Shown: piece by piece, positions 1-5,448 of the stretch
How positions within the stretch are numbered: the stretch's first letter is position 1
Layout of the letters: the number at the start of each line of letters is the position of its first letter
Source of the DNA: PS1 clade bacterium
GTDB lineage: Bacteria > Pseudomonadota > Alphaproteobacteria > RS24
Direction of reading: 5' to 3'
NCBI GenBank assembly: GCA_016779015.1
Contig: JADHOK010000093.1
Span: 1 to 5,448, forward strand
Length of the DNA: 5,448 nucleotides
Program-made: the position numbers and the translations under genes
Notes under the pieces: model-generated
The model's input: the letters and a program-made list of their open reading frames with translations, nothing else
Databases searched by the model: none
What the model was told of the DNA's origin: nothing

Positions 1-27
1 GAAGATATTGAGACCTTTCTCGCCTGA
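1..27 (+). CDS. fabD: C-terminal end of probable malonyl-CoA:ACP transacylase (partial)
   Basis: Only the last eight codons (EDIETFLA) and a TGA stop are in the window, in frame from base 1. Many alphaproteobacterial FabD proteins end with a similar acidic-hydrophobic tail, and fabD is the usual gene directly upstream of fabG in this cluster. FabD transfers malonyl from malonyl-CoA to holo-ACP, supplying the extender unit for FabF. The call rests mostly on gene order, because eight residues cannot identify a family. Only 36 bases separate its stop from fabG, so co-transcription is likely. Confidence 0.6.
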   Translation, partial: EDIETFLA

Positions 28-50
28 TAAAAGCGGCGCATAAAAGCGGC
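27..50 (+). repeat. 11-bp tandem direct repeat before fabG
   Basis: The sequence ATAAAAGCGGC occurs at 27-37 and again at 40-50, separated by GC, giving a 13-base period. It fills most of the 36-base gap between the fabD stop and the fabG ribosome binding site (AGGAG, 54-58). It may be a replication-slippage duplication. No function can be read from it. Confidence 0.7.
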
Positions 51-63
51 AAAAGGAGCAGCC

Positions 64-801
64 ATGTTTGATTTAAGCGGAAAAAATGCACTGGTCACCG
101 GCGCCTCGGGCGGTATTGGCCGCGAGATTGCCAAAGCTTTACACGCGGCGGGGGCCAATGTCGGCCTCGCCGGCACGCGCCAAGCGGTGCTGCAGGAATT
201 AGCCGATGAGCTGGGTGAGGGCGCGCATGTGCTGGTCGCCGACTTGTCGTCCGAAGAAGGCGCGACGGCACTGGCCAAAAGCGCCGAGGAGGCCATGGAT
301 GGTCTCGATATCCTCATCAATAATGCCGGTATCACGCGCGATAATCTGGCGCTGCGGATCAAGGATGAGGATTGGGATGCGGTGCTGGCGGTCAATCTGA
401 CAGCCGGTTTTCGTCTCATTCGCGCCGCGTTGCGCGGCATGATGAAACGCCGCCATGGCCGCATTATCGGCATCACCTCAGTGGTTGGTGTCACCGGCAA
501 TCCGGGCCAAGCCAATTACGCCGCCAGCAAAGCCGGTATGATTGGCATGTCGAAATCATTGGCGCAGGAAGTCGCCAGTCGCGGCATCACCGTAAATTGC
601 GTTGCGCCGGGCTTTATTTCGACGCCGATGACCGATGTTTTGTCGGATGAGCAAAAGCAAGCTCTGACCGCCGCCATTCCGGCCGGGCGGCTGGGCAGTG
701 GCGATGATATCGCCGCCGCTTGCGTGTTTTTGGCCAGCGATGAGGCCGCCTATATCACCGGCCAGACCGTGCACGTAAATGGTGGTATGGCGATGATTTA
801 A
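64..801 (+). CDS. fabG: 3-oxoacyl-[acyl-carrier-protein] reductase
   Basis: FabG is a cytoplasmic NADPH-dependent enzyme that reduces 3-ketoacyl-ACP to 3-hydroxyacyl-ACP, the first reduction of each elongation round. The 245-residue length is typical for a classical short-chain dehydrogenase. Visible motifs are the nucleotide-binding TGASGGIG at residues 12-19, NNAG at 86-89, the catalytic tetrad Asn111, Ser139, Tyr152 and Lys156, and the PG pair at 182-183 with a following TPMT stretch. The C-terminal TGQTVHVNGGMAMI is characteristic of FabG rather than of other family members. The ATG is supported by AGGAG at 54-58, five bases upstream. Its position after a fabD-like end and before acpP settles the role. 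No residue appears missing. Confidence 0.97.
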   Translation: MFDLSGKNALVTGASGGIGREIAKALHAAGANVGLAGTRQAVLQELADELGEGAHVLVADLSSEEGATALAKSAEEAMDGLDILINNAGITRDNLALRIKDEDWDAVLAVNLTAGFRLIRAALRGMMKRRHGRIIGITSVVGVTGNPGQANYAASKAGMIGMSKSLAQEVASRGITVNCVAPGFISTPMTDVLSDEQKQALTAAIPAGRLGSGDDIAAACVFLASDEAAYITGQTVHVNGGMAMI

Positions 802-864
802 CCCTGTCGTCGGCATGGTGTGTCACACTATGGACACAATGCGTAAAGGGTGATAGGGATTTTT
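802..864 (+). terminator. Candidate two-tier stem-loop with T-tract after fabG (terminator or attenuator)
   Basis: The structure starts at the base after the fabG stop. A lower stem pairs 802-808 (CCCTGTC) with 852-858 (GATAGGG), seven pairs including one G-T wobble. Inside it, TGTGTC at 819-824 is a perfect inverted match of GACACA at 833-838, with an 8-base loop, and GCAT at 813-816 pairs with ATGC at 839-842. Five T residues at 860-864 follow the lower stem. This resembles a Rho-independent terminator, but the stem is branched and the T-tract short. It could instead attenuate read-through or protect an mRNA end. The inner 20-base dyad (819-838) could also be a protein-binding operator. Folding was done by eye only. 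Confidence 0.4.
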
Positions 865-872
865 CGAGTTTT

Positions 873-907
873 GGGATAAGCGTGTCCCGCTCTTGTCCCA
901 CTGGGGA
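873..907 (+). promoter_or_regulatory. Stem-loops and TGTCCC direct repeats in the acpP leader
   Basis: GGGATA at 873-878 can pair with TGTCCC at 883-888 (one G-T pair, four-base loop). A second copy of TGTCCC at 894-899 lies one helical turn away (11-base period) and could compete for the same partner. TCCC at 896-899 can also pair with GGGA at 904-907. The region sits 49-83 bases upstream of the acpP ATG, so it may be a leader structure or a repeated operator. I could not identify convincing -35 and -10 boxes for an acpP promoter here, and regulation is inference. Confidence 0.3.
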
Positions 908-955
908 GAATCGCTGTTCAAGACAAGAAACAGCCCATATTTGAAGGAACTTATC

Positions 956-1189
956 ATGAGTGATATTGCCGATCGCGTTAAAAAAATCGTTGTTGAAAAT
1001 CTCGGTGTAGACGCCGGTGACGTTAATGAAGCCGCAAGCTTTATCGACGATCTCGGTGCTGACAGCCTCGACACTGTTGAACTGGTTATGGCCTTTGAAG
1101 AAGAATTCGGTATCGAAATTCCTGATGATGCTGCCGAAACCATTTTGACCGTTGCTGACGCCGTAAAGTTCATCGAACAAGCGGGCTAA
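956..1189 (+). CDS. acpP: Acyl carrier protein
   Basis: AcpP is the small acidic cytoplasmic protein that carries growing acyl chains on a 4'-phosphopantetheine arm during fatty acid synthesis; its products also feed phospholipid and lipid A assembly. It has 77 residues. The attachment serine is Ser37 in the invariant GADSLDTVELVM context (residues 34-45), followed by the acidic recognition helix with FEEEF at 47-51. I chose the ATG at 956 because AAGGAA at 944-949 is well spaced and the family nearly always begins MSDI or MST. An in-frame TTG at 893 would add 21 residues that ACPs lack and has no such site. The gene uses GGT, GTT and GAA codons more than its neighbours, as expected for very high expression. 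The structured 154-base leader suggests partly separate control. Confidence 0.98.
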   Translation: MSDIADRVKKIVVENLGVDAGDVNEAASFIDDLGADSLDTVELVMAFEEEFGIEIPDDAAETILTVADAVKFIEQAG

Positions 1190-1202
1190 GCCCTTAACGG
1201 GC
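1183..1202 (+). promoter_or_regulatory. Mutually exclusive hairpins between acpP and fabF
   Basis: GGGC at 1183-1186, GCCC at 1190-1193 and GGGC at 1199-1202 allow two alternative four-pair hairpins that share the middle arm. One has a TAA loop that is the acpP stop codon itself. The other ends 10 bases before the fabF ATG, where no clear Shine-Dalgarno sequence is present. A ribosome finishing acpP would open the first hairpin, so the element could couple or limit fabF translation. This is inference from sequence alone, and the stems are short. Confidence 0.25.
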
Positions 1203-1212
1203 CTCAATCATT

Positions 1213-2478
1213 ATGCGACGCGCCGTTATCACCGGCATTGGTTCGGTTAACCCGCTCGGAGAGACCGCGGAAAAAAGCTGGCAAAGGCTGATTTCCGGTC
1301 ACTCCGGTGCCGGGCCGATTACCGGTTTCGACGTCTCTGACCTTCCCTGCCAAATCGCCTGTCATATTGACCGCGTCGAAGAAGAGGGCGGGGAAGGCTT
1401 TAACGCCGACCTCTATGTCGCGCCGAAAGAGCAAAAGCGCATGGATGATTTCATCATCTATGCCATGGCGGCCAGCGATATGGCGCTCGCCGATAGCGGC
1501 TATAAAGCCGAAACCGAAGAACAACAATTCCGCACCGGCGTTCTTATCGGGGCCGGTATTGGCGGTCTGCAAGGCATTGAAGATGGCGCGTTTACGGTGC
1601 GCGATCGCGGGCCACGCCGTCTCAGCCCGTTTTTTATCCCCGGTTCTCTGATCAATCTGGCGGGCGGGCAAGTTTCCATCAAACATGGCCTCAAAGGCCC
1701 CAATCACGCCGTTGTCACCGCCTGTTCGACCGGTGCGCATGCGATCGGCGATGCGGCGCGCCTGATTATGCTGGACGATGCCGATGTGATGGTCGCCGGC
1801 GGCACTGAAGGGGCAATCACGCGCCTCGGCATTGCCGGTTTCGCCGCTTGTCGCGCGCTCTCCACCGGCTTTAACGACGCGCCTGAAAAAGGCTCGCGCC
1901 CCTATGACAGCGACCGCGACGGTTTTGTCATGGGCGAGGGTGCGGGTGTTGTGGTGCTTGAAGAATACGAACACGCCAAAGCGCGTGGTGCCAGAATTTA
2001 CGCCGAAGTGGTGGGCTATGGCCTGTCGGGCGACGCCTATCACATCACCTCACCGGCCGAGGATGGCTCGGGTGGCTTCCGTTCCATGCAGGCGGCGTTG
2101 AAACGCTCCGGCCTGTCGCCGGAAGATATCGGTTATGTTAATGCACACGGCACCTCGACGCCGCTCGGTGATGAAATTGAATTGAAGGCGGTTGAGCGGC
2201 TGTTTGGCGGCGCTGCGGACGGCCTCAATATGAGTTCGACCAAATCGTCTATCGGCCATTTGCTCGGCGCGGCGGGCGCGGTGGAGGCGATTTTCTCAGT
2301 GCTCGCCATTCGCGACAATATTCTGCCGCCAACCCTCAATCTCGATAATCCTTCGGTCGCATCGGCGATTAATCTGGTGCCGCACAAAGCGCAAGAGCGC
2401 AAGGTTACGGCGGCACTGTCCAATAGTTTCGGTTTCGGCGGCACCAATGCTTCGCTGGTATTCAAAGCGGTCGAGTAA
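1213..2478 (+). CDS. fabF: 3-oxoacyl-[acyl-carrier-protein] synthase II
   Basis: FabF condenses malonyl-ACP with acyl-ACP, releasing carbon dioxide and extending the chain by two carbons; it acts in the cytoplasm as a dimer. The 421-residue protein shows the thiolase fold of the KAS I/II group. The nucleophile is Cys171 in TACSTGAHAIGDA (169-181). The catalytic histidines are His312 in NAHGTSTPLGD (310-320) and His349 in KSSIGHL (344-350), with Lys344. The glycine-rich GFGGTNA lies at 407-413. ACSTGAHAIGDA and the place after acpP favour FabF over FabB. The ATG lies 23 bases after the acpP stop. It has no strong ribosome binding site, so coupling to acpP translation is plausible. The gene is intact and full length. 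Confidence 0.97.
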   Translation: MRRAVITGIGSVNPLGETAEKSWQRLISGHSGAGPITGFDVSDLPCQIACHIDRVEEEGGEGFNADLYVAPKEQKRMDDFIIYAMAASDMALADSGYKAETEEQQFRTGVLIGAGIGGLQGIEDGAFTVRDRGPRRLSPFFIPGSLINLAGGQVSIKHGLKGPNHAVVTACSTGAHAIGDAARLIMLDDADVMVAGGTEGAITRLGIAGFAACRALSTGFNDAPEKGSRPYDSDRDGFVMGEGAGVVVLEEYEHAKARGARIYAEVVGYGLSGDAYHITSPAEDGSGGFRSMQAALKRSGLSPEDIGYVNAHGTSTPLGDEIELKAVERLFGGAADGLNMSSTKSSIGHLLGAAGAVEAIFSVLAIRDNILPPTLNLDNPSVASAINLVPHKAQERKVTAALSNSFGFGGTNASLVFKAVE

Positions 2479-2480
2479 GC

Positions 2481-3482
2481 TTGGCAGAAGAAAAACAGCG
2501 ACTGCACCAGCTTGTCATCAAATTCCGAGGGCTTTTCATCATCGCCGCGCTGCTGGGCGGGTCGGCGCTGTCTTTTGTTCTTGGGATGATTTATCTGCCC
2601 GGCCCGCAGCAAGAAACCGTGCGGGTGGTGCTGCCAAGCGGCGCTTCCACGCGCATTATCGCGGCGCGACTGGCTGAGGCTGACGCGGTGCGGAGCGCGG
2701 TTATTTTCCGCGCCTATGTGCGCCTGTCGGGCAAGGGTAGCAATTTACAAGCCGGTGAATATGACCTTCCCAAAAGGGCCAATATGCCCGCCGTGCTGCG
2801 CGTGCTGACAAGCGGCGAGGTGGTGCTGCACCCCATCACCATTCCCGAAGGTCTGACAAGCATGCAGATTGTCGGCCTGTTGGAGGCCAACGCGCTTTTG
2901 ACCGGCACGGTAGCGGTGCCGCCCGAGGGAACGTTGCTGCCCGAGACTTATAATGTCGAGCGCGGGATGAGCCGCGCCGCTTTGATTGCCAAAATGCAGG
3001 CTGACCAAGCCCGTGTCATCGCTACGCTATGGCCAAATCGGCAGAAAGATTTGCCGGTCAAGAGCAGTCGAGAGGCGCTTATTTTGGCGTCGATTGTAGA
3101 GCGCGAAACGGCTGTCGCCGAAGAGCGCCCGCTGGTCGCCGCGGTGTTTATCAATCGGCTCATTAAGGGCATGCGCCTGCAATCCGACCCGACGATTATT
3201 TACGGCATTGTCGGCGGGCGCGGCAAGCTGGGCCGCCCCATTCGGCGCAGCGAAATTCGACGCCGCACGGCCTATAATACCTATCGGATTGACGGCCTGC
3301 CGCCGACACCGATTGCCAATCCGGGCCGCGCCTCGATTGCCGCCGTGCTCAATCCGGCTAAAAGCAAGGCGCTGTATTTTGTCGCCGATGGGACGGGCGG
3401 TCATGCTTTTGCCGAAACGCTGGAGGCGCACAATAAAAACGTTCTCCGTTGGCGGCAAATCGAAAAACAAAATGGCAGATAG
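2481..3482 (+). CDS. mltG: Endolytic murein transglycosylase (YceG/MltG family)
   Basis: MltG cleaves nascent peptidoglycan glycan strands within the chain from the periplasmic face of the inner membrane and is thought to set strand length. The 333-residue protein has a basic N terminus, one membrane segment at about residues 17-39, a LysM-like region at about 46-115, and the YceG catalytic domain. The catalytic glutamate is Glu207 in ASIVERET (203-210). The conserved VFINRL (222-227) and GMRLQSDPTIIYG (230-242) follow. The start is TTG, two bases after the fabF stop. The first in-frame ATG is residue 36, inside the membrane segment, so it would destroy the anchor. No good ribosome binding site is visible, which fits coupling to fabF. 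mltG follows fabF in many alphaproteobacteria and lies near it in E. coli. Confidence 0.93.
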   Translation: MAEEKQRLHQLVIKFRGLFIIAALLGGSALSFVLGMIYLPGPQQETVRVVLPSGASTRIIAARLAEADAVRSAVIFRAYVRLSGKGSNLQAGEYDLPKRANMPAVLRVLTSGEVVLHPITIPEGLTSMQIVGLLEANALLTGTVAVPPEGTLLPETYNVERGMSRAALIAKMQADQARVIATLWPNRQKDLPVKSSREALILASIVERETAVAEERPLVAAVFINRLIKGMRLQSDPTIIYGIVGGRGKLGRPIRRSEIRRRTAYNTYRIDGLPPTPIANPGRASIAAVLNPAKSKALYFVADGTGGHAFAETLEAHNKNVLRWRQIEKQNGR

Positions 3483-3484
3483 GC

Positions 3485-3490
3485 TATAAT
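3485..3490 (+). promoter_or_regulatory. Possible -10 box for gmk
   Basis: A perfect TATAAT begins three bases after the mltG stop codon, in the 58-base gap before gmk. No good -35 hexamer stands 16-18 bases upstream, and there is no TGn extension, so this may be chance. If real, gmk would have its own promoter in addition to read-through from the fatty-acid and mltG genes. Confidence 0.25.
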
Positions 3491-3540
3491 TGGCTTCGTA
3501 GTTTTGATTCGACCGATTTGATTTGAGAGGCCTTCACCCG

Positions 3541-4176
3541 ATGTCATCATCAATACACCGTCGCGGTTTGATGCTGGTGCTGTCGTCGCCCTCAGGTGCC
3601 GGTAAGACCACCCTGGCGCGCGGCTTGTTGATGGCCGATGATAATATCGATATGTCGGTCTCGGTGACGACGCGCAAAGCCCGCCCTGGCGAGATTGACG
3701 GACAGGATTATCATTTTATCGATACGCAAGCTTTTGGCGAGATGCGCAATCGCGAAGAATTGCTCGAACACGCCAAAGTTTTTGACAATTATTACGGCAC
3801 GCCGCGCGGGCCGGTTGAGGCGGCATTGGCTGAAGGCCGCGATGTGCTGTTCGATATTGATTGGCAGGGCACGCAGCAATTGCAGGAAGCGGCGGCCGAT
3901 GATTTGGTCAAAGTGTTCATCCTGCCGCCGACCGCGGCGGAGCTGGAAAAGCGCTTGAACAGTCGCGCGCAAGACAGCGCCGATGTGGTCGCCGCGCGCA
4001 TGGGCAAAGCCTCGGACGAGATAAGCCATTATCCGGAATATGATTACATCATCGTCAACGAAGACGCTGAAGCCAGCCTCGCGCAAGTGCGGGCGATATT
4101 GACCTCGGAACGGTTGAAGCGCGCACGCCAAACCGGCCTTTCCGATTTCGTCAAAACGCTCCGCGAAGCTTTGTAA
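3541..4176 (+). CDS. gmk: Guanylate kinase
   Basis: Gmk phosphorylates GMP to GDP with ATP in the cytoplasm, an essential step towards GTP, dGTP and (p)ppGpp. The protein has 211 residues from the ATG at 3541. The P-loop is SPSGAGKT at 16-23; serine instead of glycine at its first position is common in alphaproteobacterial Gmk. The GMP-binding stretch SVTTRKARPGEIDGQDY (41-57) carries Arg45 and Arg48. EHAKVFDNYYGTP (76-88) and FDIDWQG (104-110) are the remaining family signatures. GAGAGG at 3525-3530 lies ten bases before this ATG. A TTG at 3523 would overlap that site and add six atypical residues, so I rejected it. The gene follows mltG on the same strand and converges with the dehydrogenase gene. 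Confidence 0.97.
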   Translation: MSSSIHRRGLMLVLSSPSGAGKTTLARGLLMADDNIDMSVSVTTRKARPGEIDGQDYHFIDTQAFGEMRNREELLEHAKVFDNYYGTPRGPVEAALAEGRDVLFDIDWQGTQQLQEAAADDLVKVFILPPTAAELEKRLNSRAQDSADVVAARMGKASDEISHYPEYDYIIVNEDAEASLAQVRAILTSERLKRARQTGLSDFVKTLREAL

Positions 4177-4190
4177 GCTTTAAGTAAGCT

Positions 4191-5237
4191 CTAATTCTCG
4201 AGAACCACGCGGCCGATAATATTGCCCTCGCGCAGGTCGTCGAGCGTGCGACTGGCTTGGCTCATATCGCGCGTTTCGACCGGAATCGGATTGATTTTAC
4301 CGGCTTTGACAATTTCGAGCATTTCGATGGTGTCCTCCAACGTGCCGGTCATCGACCCGCCTATGGACATGGCGCGAAACGGAAACATCGGGATAGGCTG
4401 TGTGAAAGCGCCGCCGAACAGGCCGACAATTTTCACCTCGCCGCCGCGCCGCAACGCACCGGTAGCAAATTGCAGCGAACCCTCGGCACCGACAAAATCA
4501 GCCGCGCCGGCGACGCCGCCATTGGTGTCGGCAACGAGTTTTTTCAAATCGCCCTCGGTGGCCGGATTATAGGCCGCTTTGGCACCGGCCCCCATGGCTG
4601 CTTGTAATTTATTGTCGTCGAGGTCGGCGACAATCGGTGCTTCGTCAAACATTTCCAGCGCAAATTGCAGCGCCATCATGCCGACGCCGCCAAGGCCGAC
4701 AATCAGAGCCGGTTCGCCCTTATCGCCGGTATTAAGATATTTCAGCGCGCTATAAGCGGTGATGCCCGAGCACATATAAGTGCTGGCGAGGCCCGGCGCG
4801 ATGCCCTCAGCGTCGAGGCAATAACGCTCATGCGGTACCAAACAATGCGTAGAAAAACCGCCCGGCAGATTGACGCCCAGCGCGCGGCCATTGCACAAAT
4901 TCTCACGGCCATTATTGCAGTCATTGCAATCGCCGCAGCCAATCCACGGATAAACCACGCGGCGGTCGCCGACTTTCACGTCTTTCACGTCGTCGCCAAT
5001 GGCGGTGACAATGCCCTCAATTTCATGGCCAAGGGTAAACGGTGTTTGGCGCGCCCCGCGCACATCCAGCTTATTACCGCCGCCCATATCGAAATGGCCG
5101 TCGTGAAAATGCACATCAGAATGGCAGACGCCGCAATGGCTGATTTCCACCAGCACTTCGCTTCCGGTCGGCTGCGGTGTTTCGCTTTCGACCGCTTCCA
5201 GCGCGGCCCCATATTCCGTAATTGCCTGACTTTTCAT
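4191..5237 (-). CDS. Zinc-dependent alcohol dehydrogenase, probably NAD-linked, substrate unknown
   Basis: This 348-residue enzyme belongs to the medium-chain dehydrogenase/reductase superfamily and should oxidise an alcohol or reduce an aldehyde in the cytoplasm. Catalytic zinc ligands are Cys38 in CGVCHSD (35-41), His71 with Glu72 in GHE (70-72), and probably Cys156. The structural zinc site is Cys101, Cys104, Cys107 and Cys115. The Rossmann motif GLGGVG is at 181-186. Asp205 lies at the end of the second strand (VADLDD), which favours NAD over NADP. Both zinc sites are complete, so the enzyme should be active. It does not show the signature of the glutathione-dependent formaldehyde dehydrogenase class. 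The start ATG overlaps the rsmA stop by four bases, so the two are almost certainly co-transcribed. The substrate cannot be read from the sequence. Confidence 0.93.
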   Translation of the reverse strand: MKSQAITEYGAALEAVESETPQPTGSEVLVEISHCGVCHSDVHFHDGHFDMGGGNKLDVRGARQTPFTLGHEIEGIVTAIGDDVKDVKVGDRRVVYPWIGCGDCNDCNNGRENLCNGRALGVNLPGGFSTHCLVPHERYCLDAEGIAPGLASTYMCSGITAYSALKYLNTGDKGEPALIVGLGGVGMMALQFALEMFDEAPIVADLDDNKLQAAMGAGAKAAYNPATEGDLKKLVADTNGGVAGAADFVGAEGSLQFATGALRRGGEVKIVGLFGGAFTQPIPMFPFRAMSIGGSMTGTLEDTIEMLEIVKAGKINPIPVETRDMSQASRTLDDLREGNIIGRVVLEN

Positions 5238-5448
5238 TGGTTTCCCCCCTCACGTGACGCCAGCAAACGCGCCAGCGCACAAAAATCTTCAATCCCAAGC
5301 ACTTCGGCGCGGGCGGTTTCGTCGATACCGGCCTCGGCCAAAAGCGCGCTTGGGTCTGAGCATATCTGTTTCAAAGCGGCGCGCAACATTTTCCGCCTCT
5401 GCCCAAAAGCGGCGGCGGTCAATTTGGCCAGCACTGTCGGGTCGGCCT
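5234..5448 (-). CDS. rsmA: C-terminal part of 16S rRNA (A1518/A1519) dimethyltransferase (partial)
   Basis: RsmA (KsgA) dimethylates two adjacent adenosines in the 3'-terminal hairpin of 16S rRNA during late assembly of the small ribosomal subunit. The window holds the final 70 residues; the reading frame is open to the right edge. The conserved start of the C-terminal domain is visible as AAFGQRRKMLR, preceded by ADPTVLAKLT. A tail with LLAEAGIDETARAEVLGIEDF is usual for alphaproteobacterial RsmA. The GTG at 5434 is an internal valine codon, not a start. The catalytic methyltransferase domain lies outside the window. In alphaproteobacteria rsmA is commonly found next to gmk and belongs to a surA-pdxA-rsmA group, so upstream genes of that kind are expected beyond the edge. 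Confidence 0.93.
   Translation of the reverse strand, partial: ADPTVLAKLTAAAFGQRRKMLRAALKQICSDPSALLAEAGIDETARAEVLGIEDFCALARLLASREGGNQ
5244..5251 (-). promoter_or_regulatory. Purine-rich ribosome binding site of the dehydrogenase gene inside rsmA
   Basis: On the minus strand GAGGGGGG ends six bases before the dehydrogenase ATG. It is also coding sequence for Glu and Gly near the end of RsmA (tail REGGNQ). This strong site plus the ATGA overlap fixes the start and suggests the gene is translated well, beyond simple coupling to rsmA. Confidence 0.7.

Noticed and set aside
815..853. A 12-codon ATG-to-TGA frame in the fabG-acpP gap, a possible leader peptide
   Set aside because: It has no ribosome binding site and no run of regulatory codons, and it coincides with the stem-loop.
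893..955. N-terminal extension of AcpP from a TTG at 893
   Set aside because: The extra 21 residues are foreign to ACPs, and the ATG at 956 has a good ribosome binding site and the family's normal N terminus.
755..1207. A 150-codon minus-strand frame crossing the fabG-acpP gap
   Set aside because: It is antisense to acpP and part of fabG, has no family resemblance, and would ignore the structured gap.
1204..2043. A 279-codon open frame on the minus strand opposite fabF
   Set aside because: It lies fully antisense to the well-conserved fabF, has low-complexity composition with no recognisable domain, and is the usual mirror frame of GC-biased codon use.
4166..4190. Rho-independent terminator between gmk and the dehydrogenase gene
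   Set aside because: The AAGCTT hairpin is AT-rich and short, sits partly in the gmk coding end, and lacks a T-tract on either strand.
5234..5434. A separate small 66-residue protein starting at GTG 5434
   Set aside because: The frame stays open to the window edge with RsmA-like residues (ADPT) before the GTG, so this is the end of RsmA.
1..5448. A hidden defence, phage, CRISPR or biosynthetic system
   Set aside because: Every long frame is accounted for by conserved housekeeping genes or one alcohol dehydrogenase, and no repeats, recombinases or unknown large proteins are present.

Overview
This window looks like a core chromosomal segment from an alphaproteobacterium. It has moderately high GC (judged by eye), strong GGC and GCC codon preference, and a gene order typical of that class: fabD-fabG-acpP-fabF-mltG, then gmk, facing a convergent rsmA. 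The ACP, FabG and FabF sequences and the RsmA tail resemble alphaproteobacterial versions. I cannot place the organism below class level.

Plus strand, 1-4176. The last eight codons of a probable fabD are followed by fabG, acpP and fabF, a fatty-acid synthesis (type II FAS) cluster. FabD would load malonyl onto ACP, AcpP carries the acyl chain, FabF condenses and FabG reduces the 3-keto group. Two bases after fabF comes mltG, a membrane-anchored endolytic murein transglycosylase, apparently starting at TTG. After a 58-base gap comes gmk, guanylate kinase. The usual yicC gene between mltG and gmk is absent.

Minus strand, 5448-4191. The C-terminal 70 residues of RsmA (16S rRNA dimethyladenosine transferase) enter from the right edge. 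They overlap by 4 bases (ATGA) with a complete zinc-dependent, probably NAD-linked alcohol dehydrogenase gene. This dehydrogenase is the accessory element of the window. It ends 14 bases from the gmk stop, in a tail-to-tail arrangement.

Non-coding sequence is scarce. The largest gap is 154 bases, between fabG and acpP. It holds a two-tier inverted repeat followed by five T residues, which could be a terminator or attenuator. Beyond that are a second stem-loop and two TGTCCC repeats, consistent with acpP having its own transcription and translation control. Small repeats or hairpins lie before fabG and between acpP and fabF, and a TATAAT sequence lies just after mltG. I see no RNA genes, mobile elements, CRISPR arrays or phage genes. 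I found no convincing undescribed system; the noteworthy points concern gene order and small regulatory structures.
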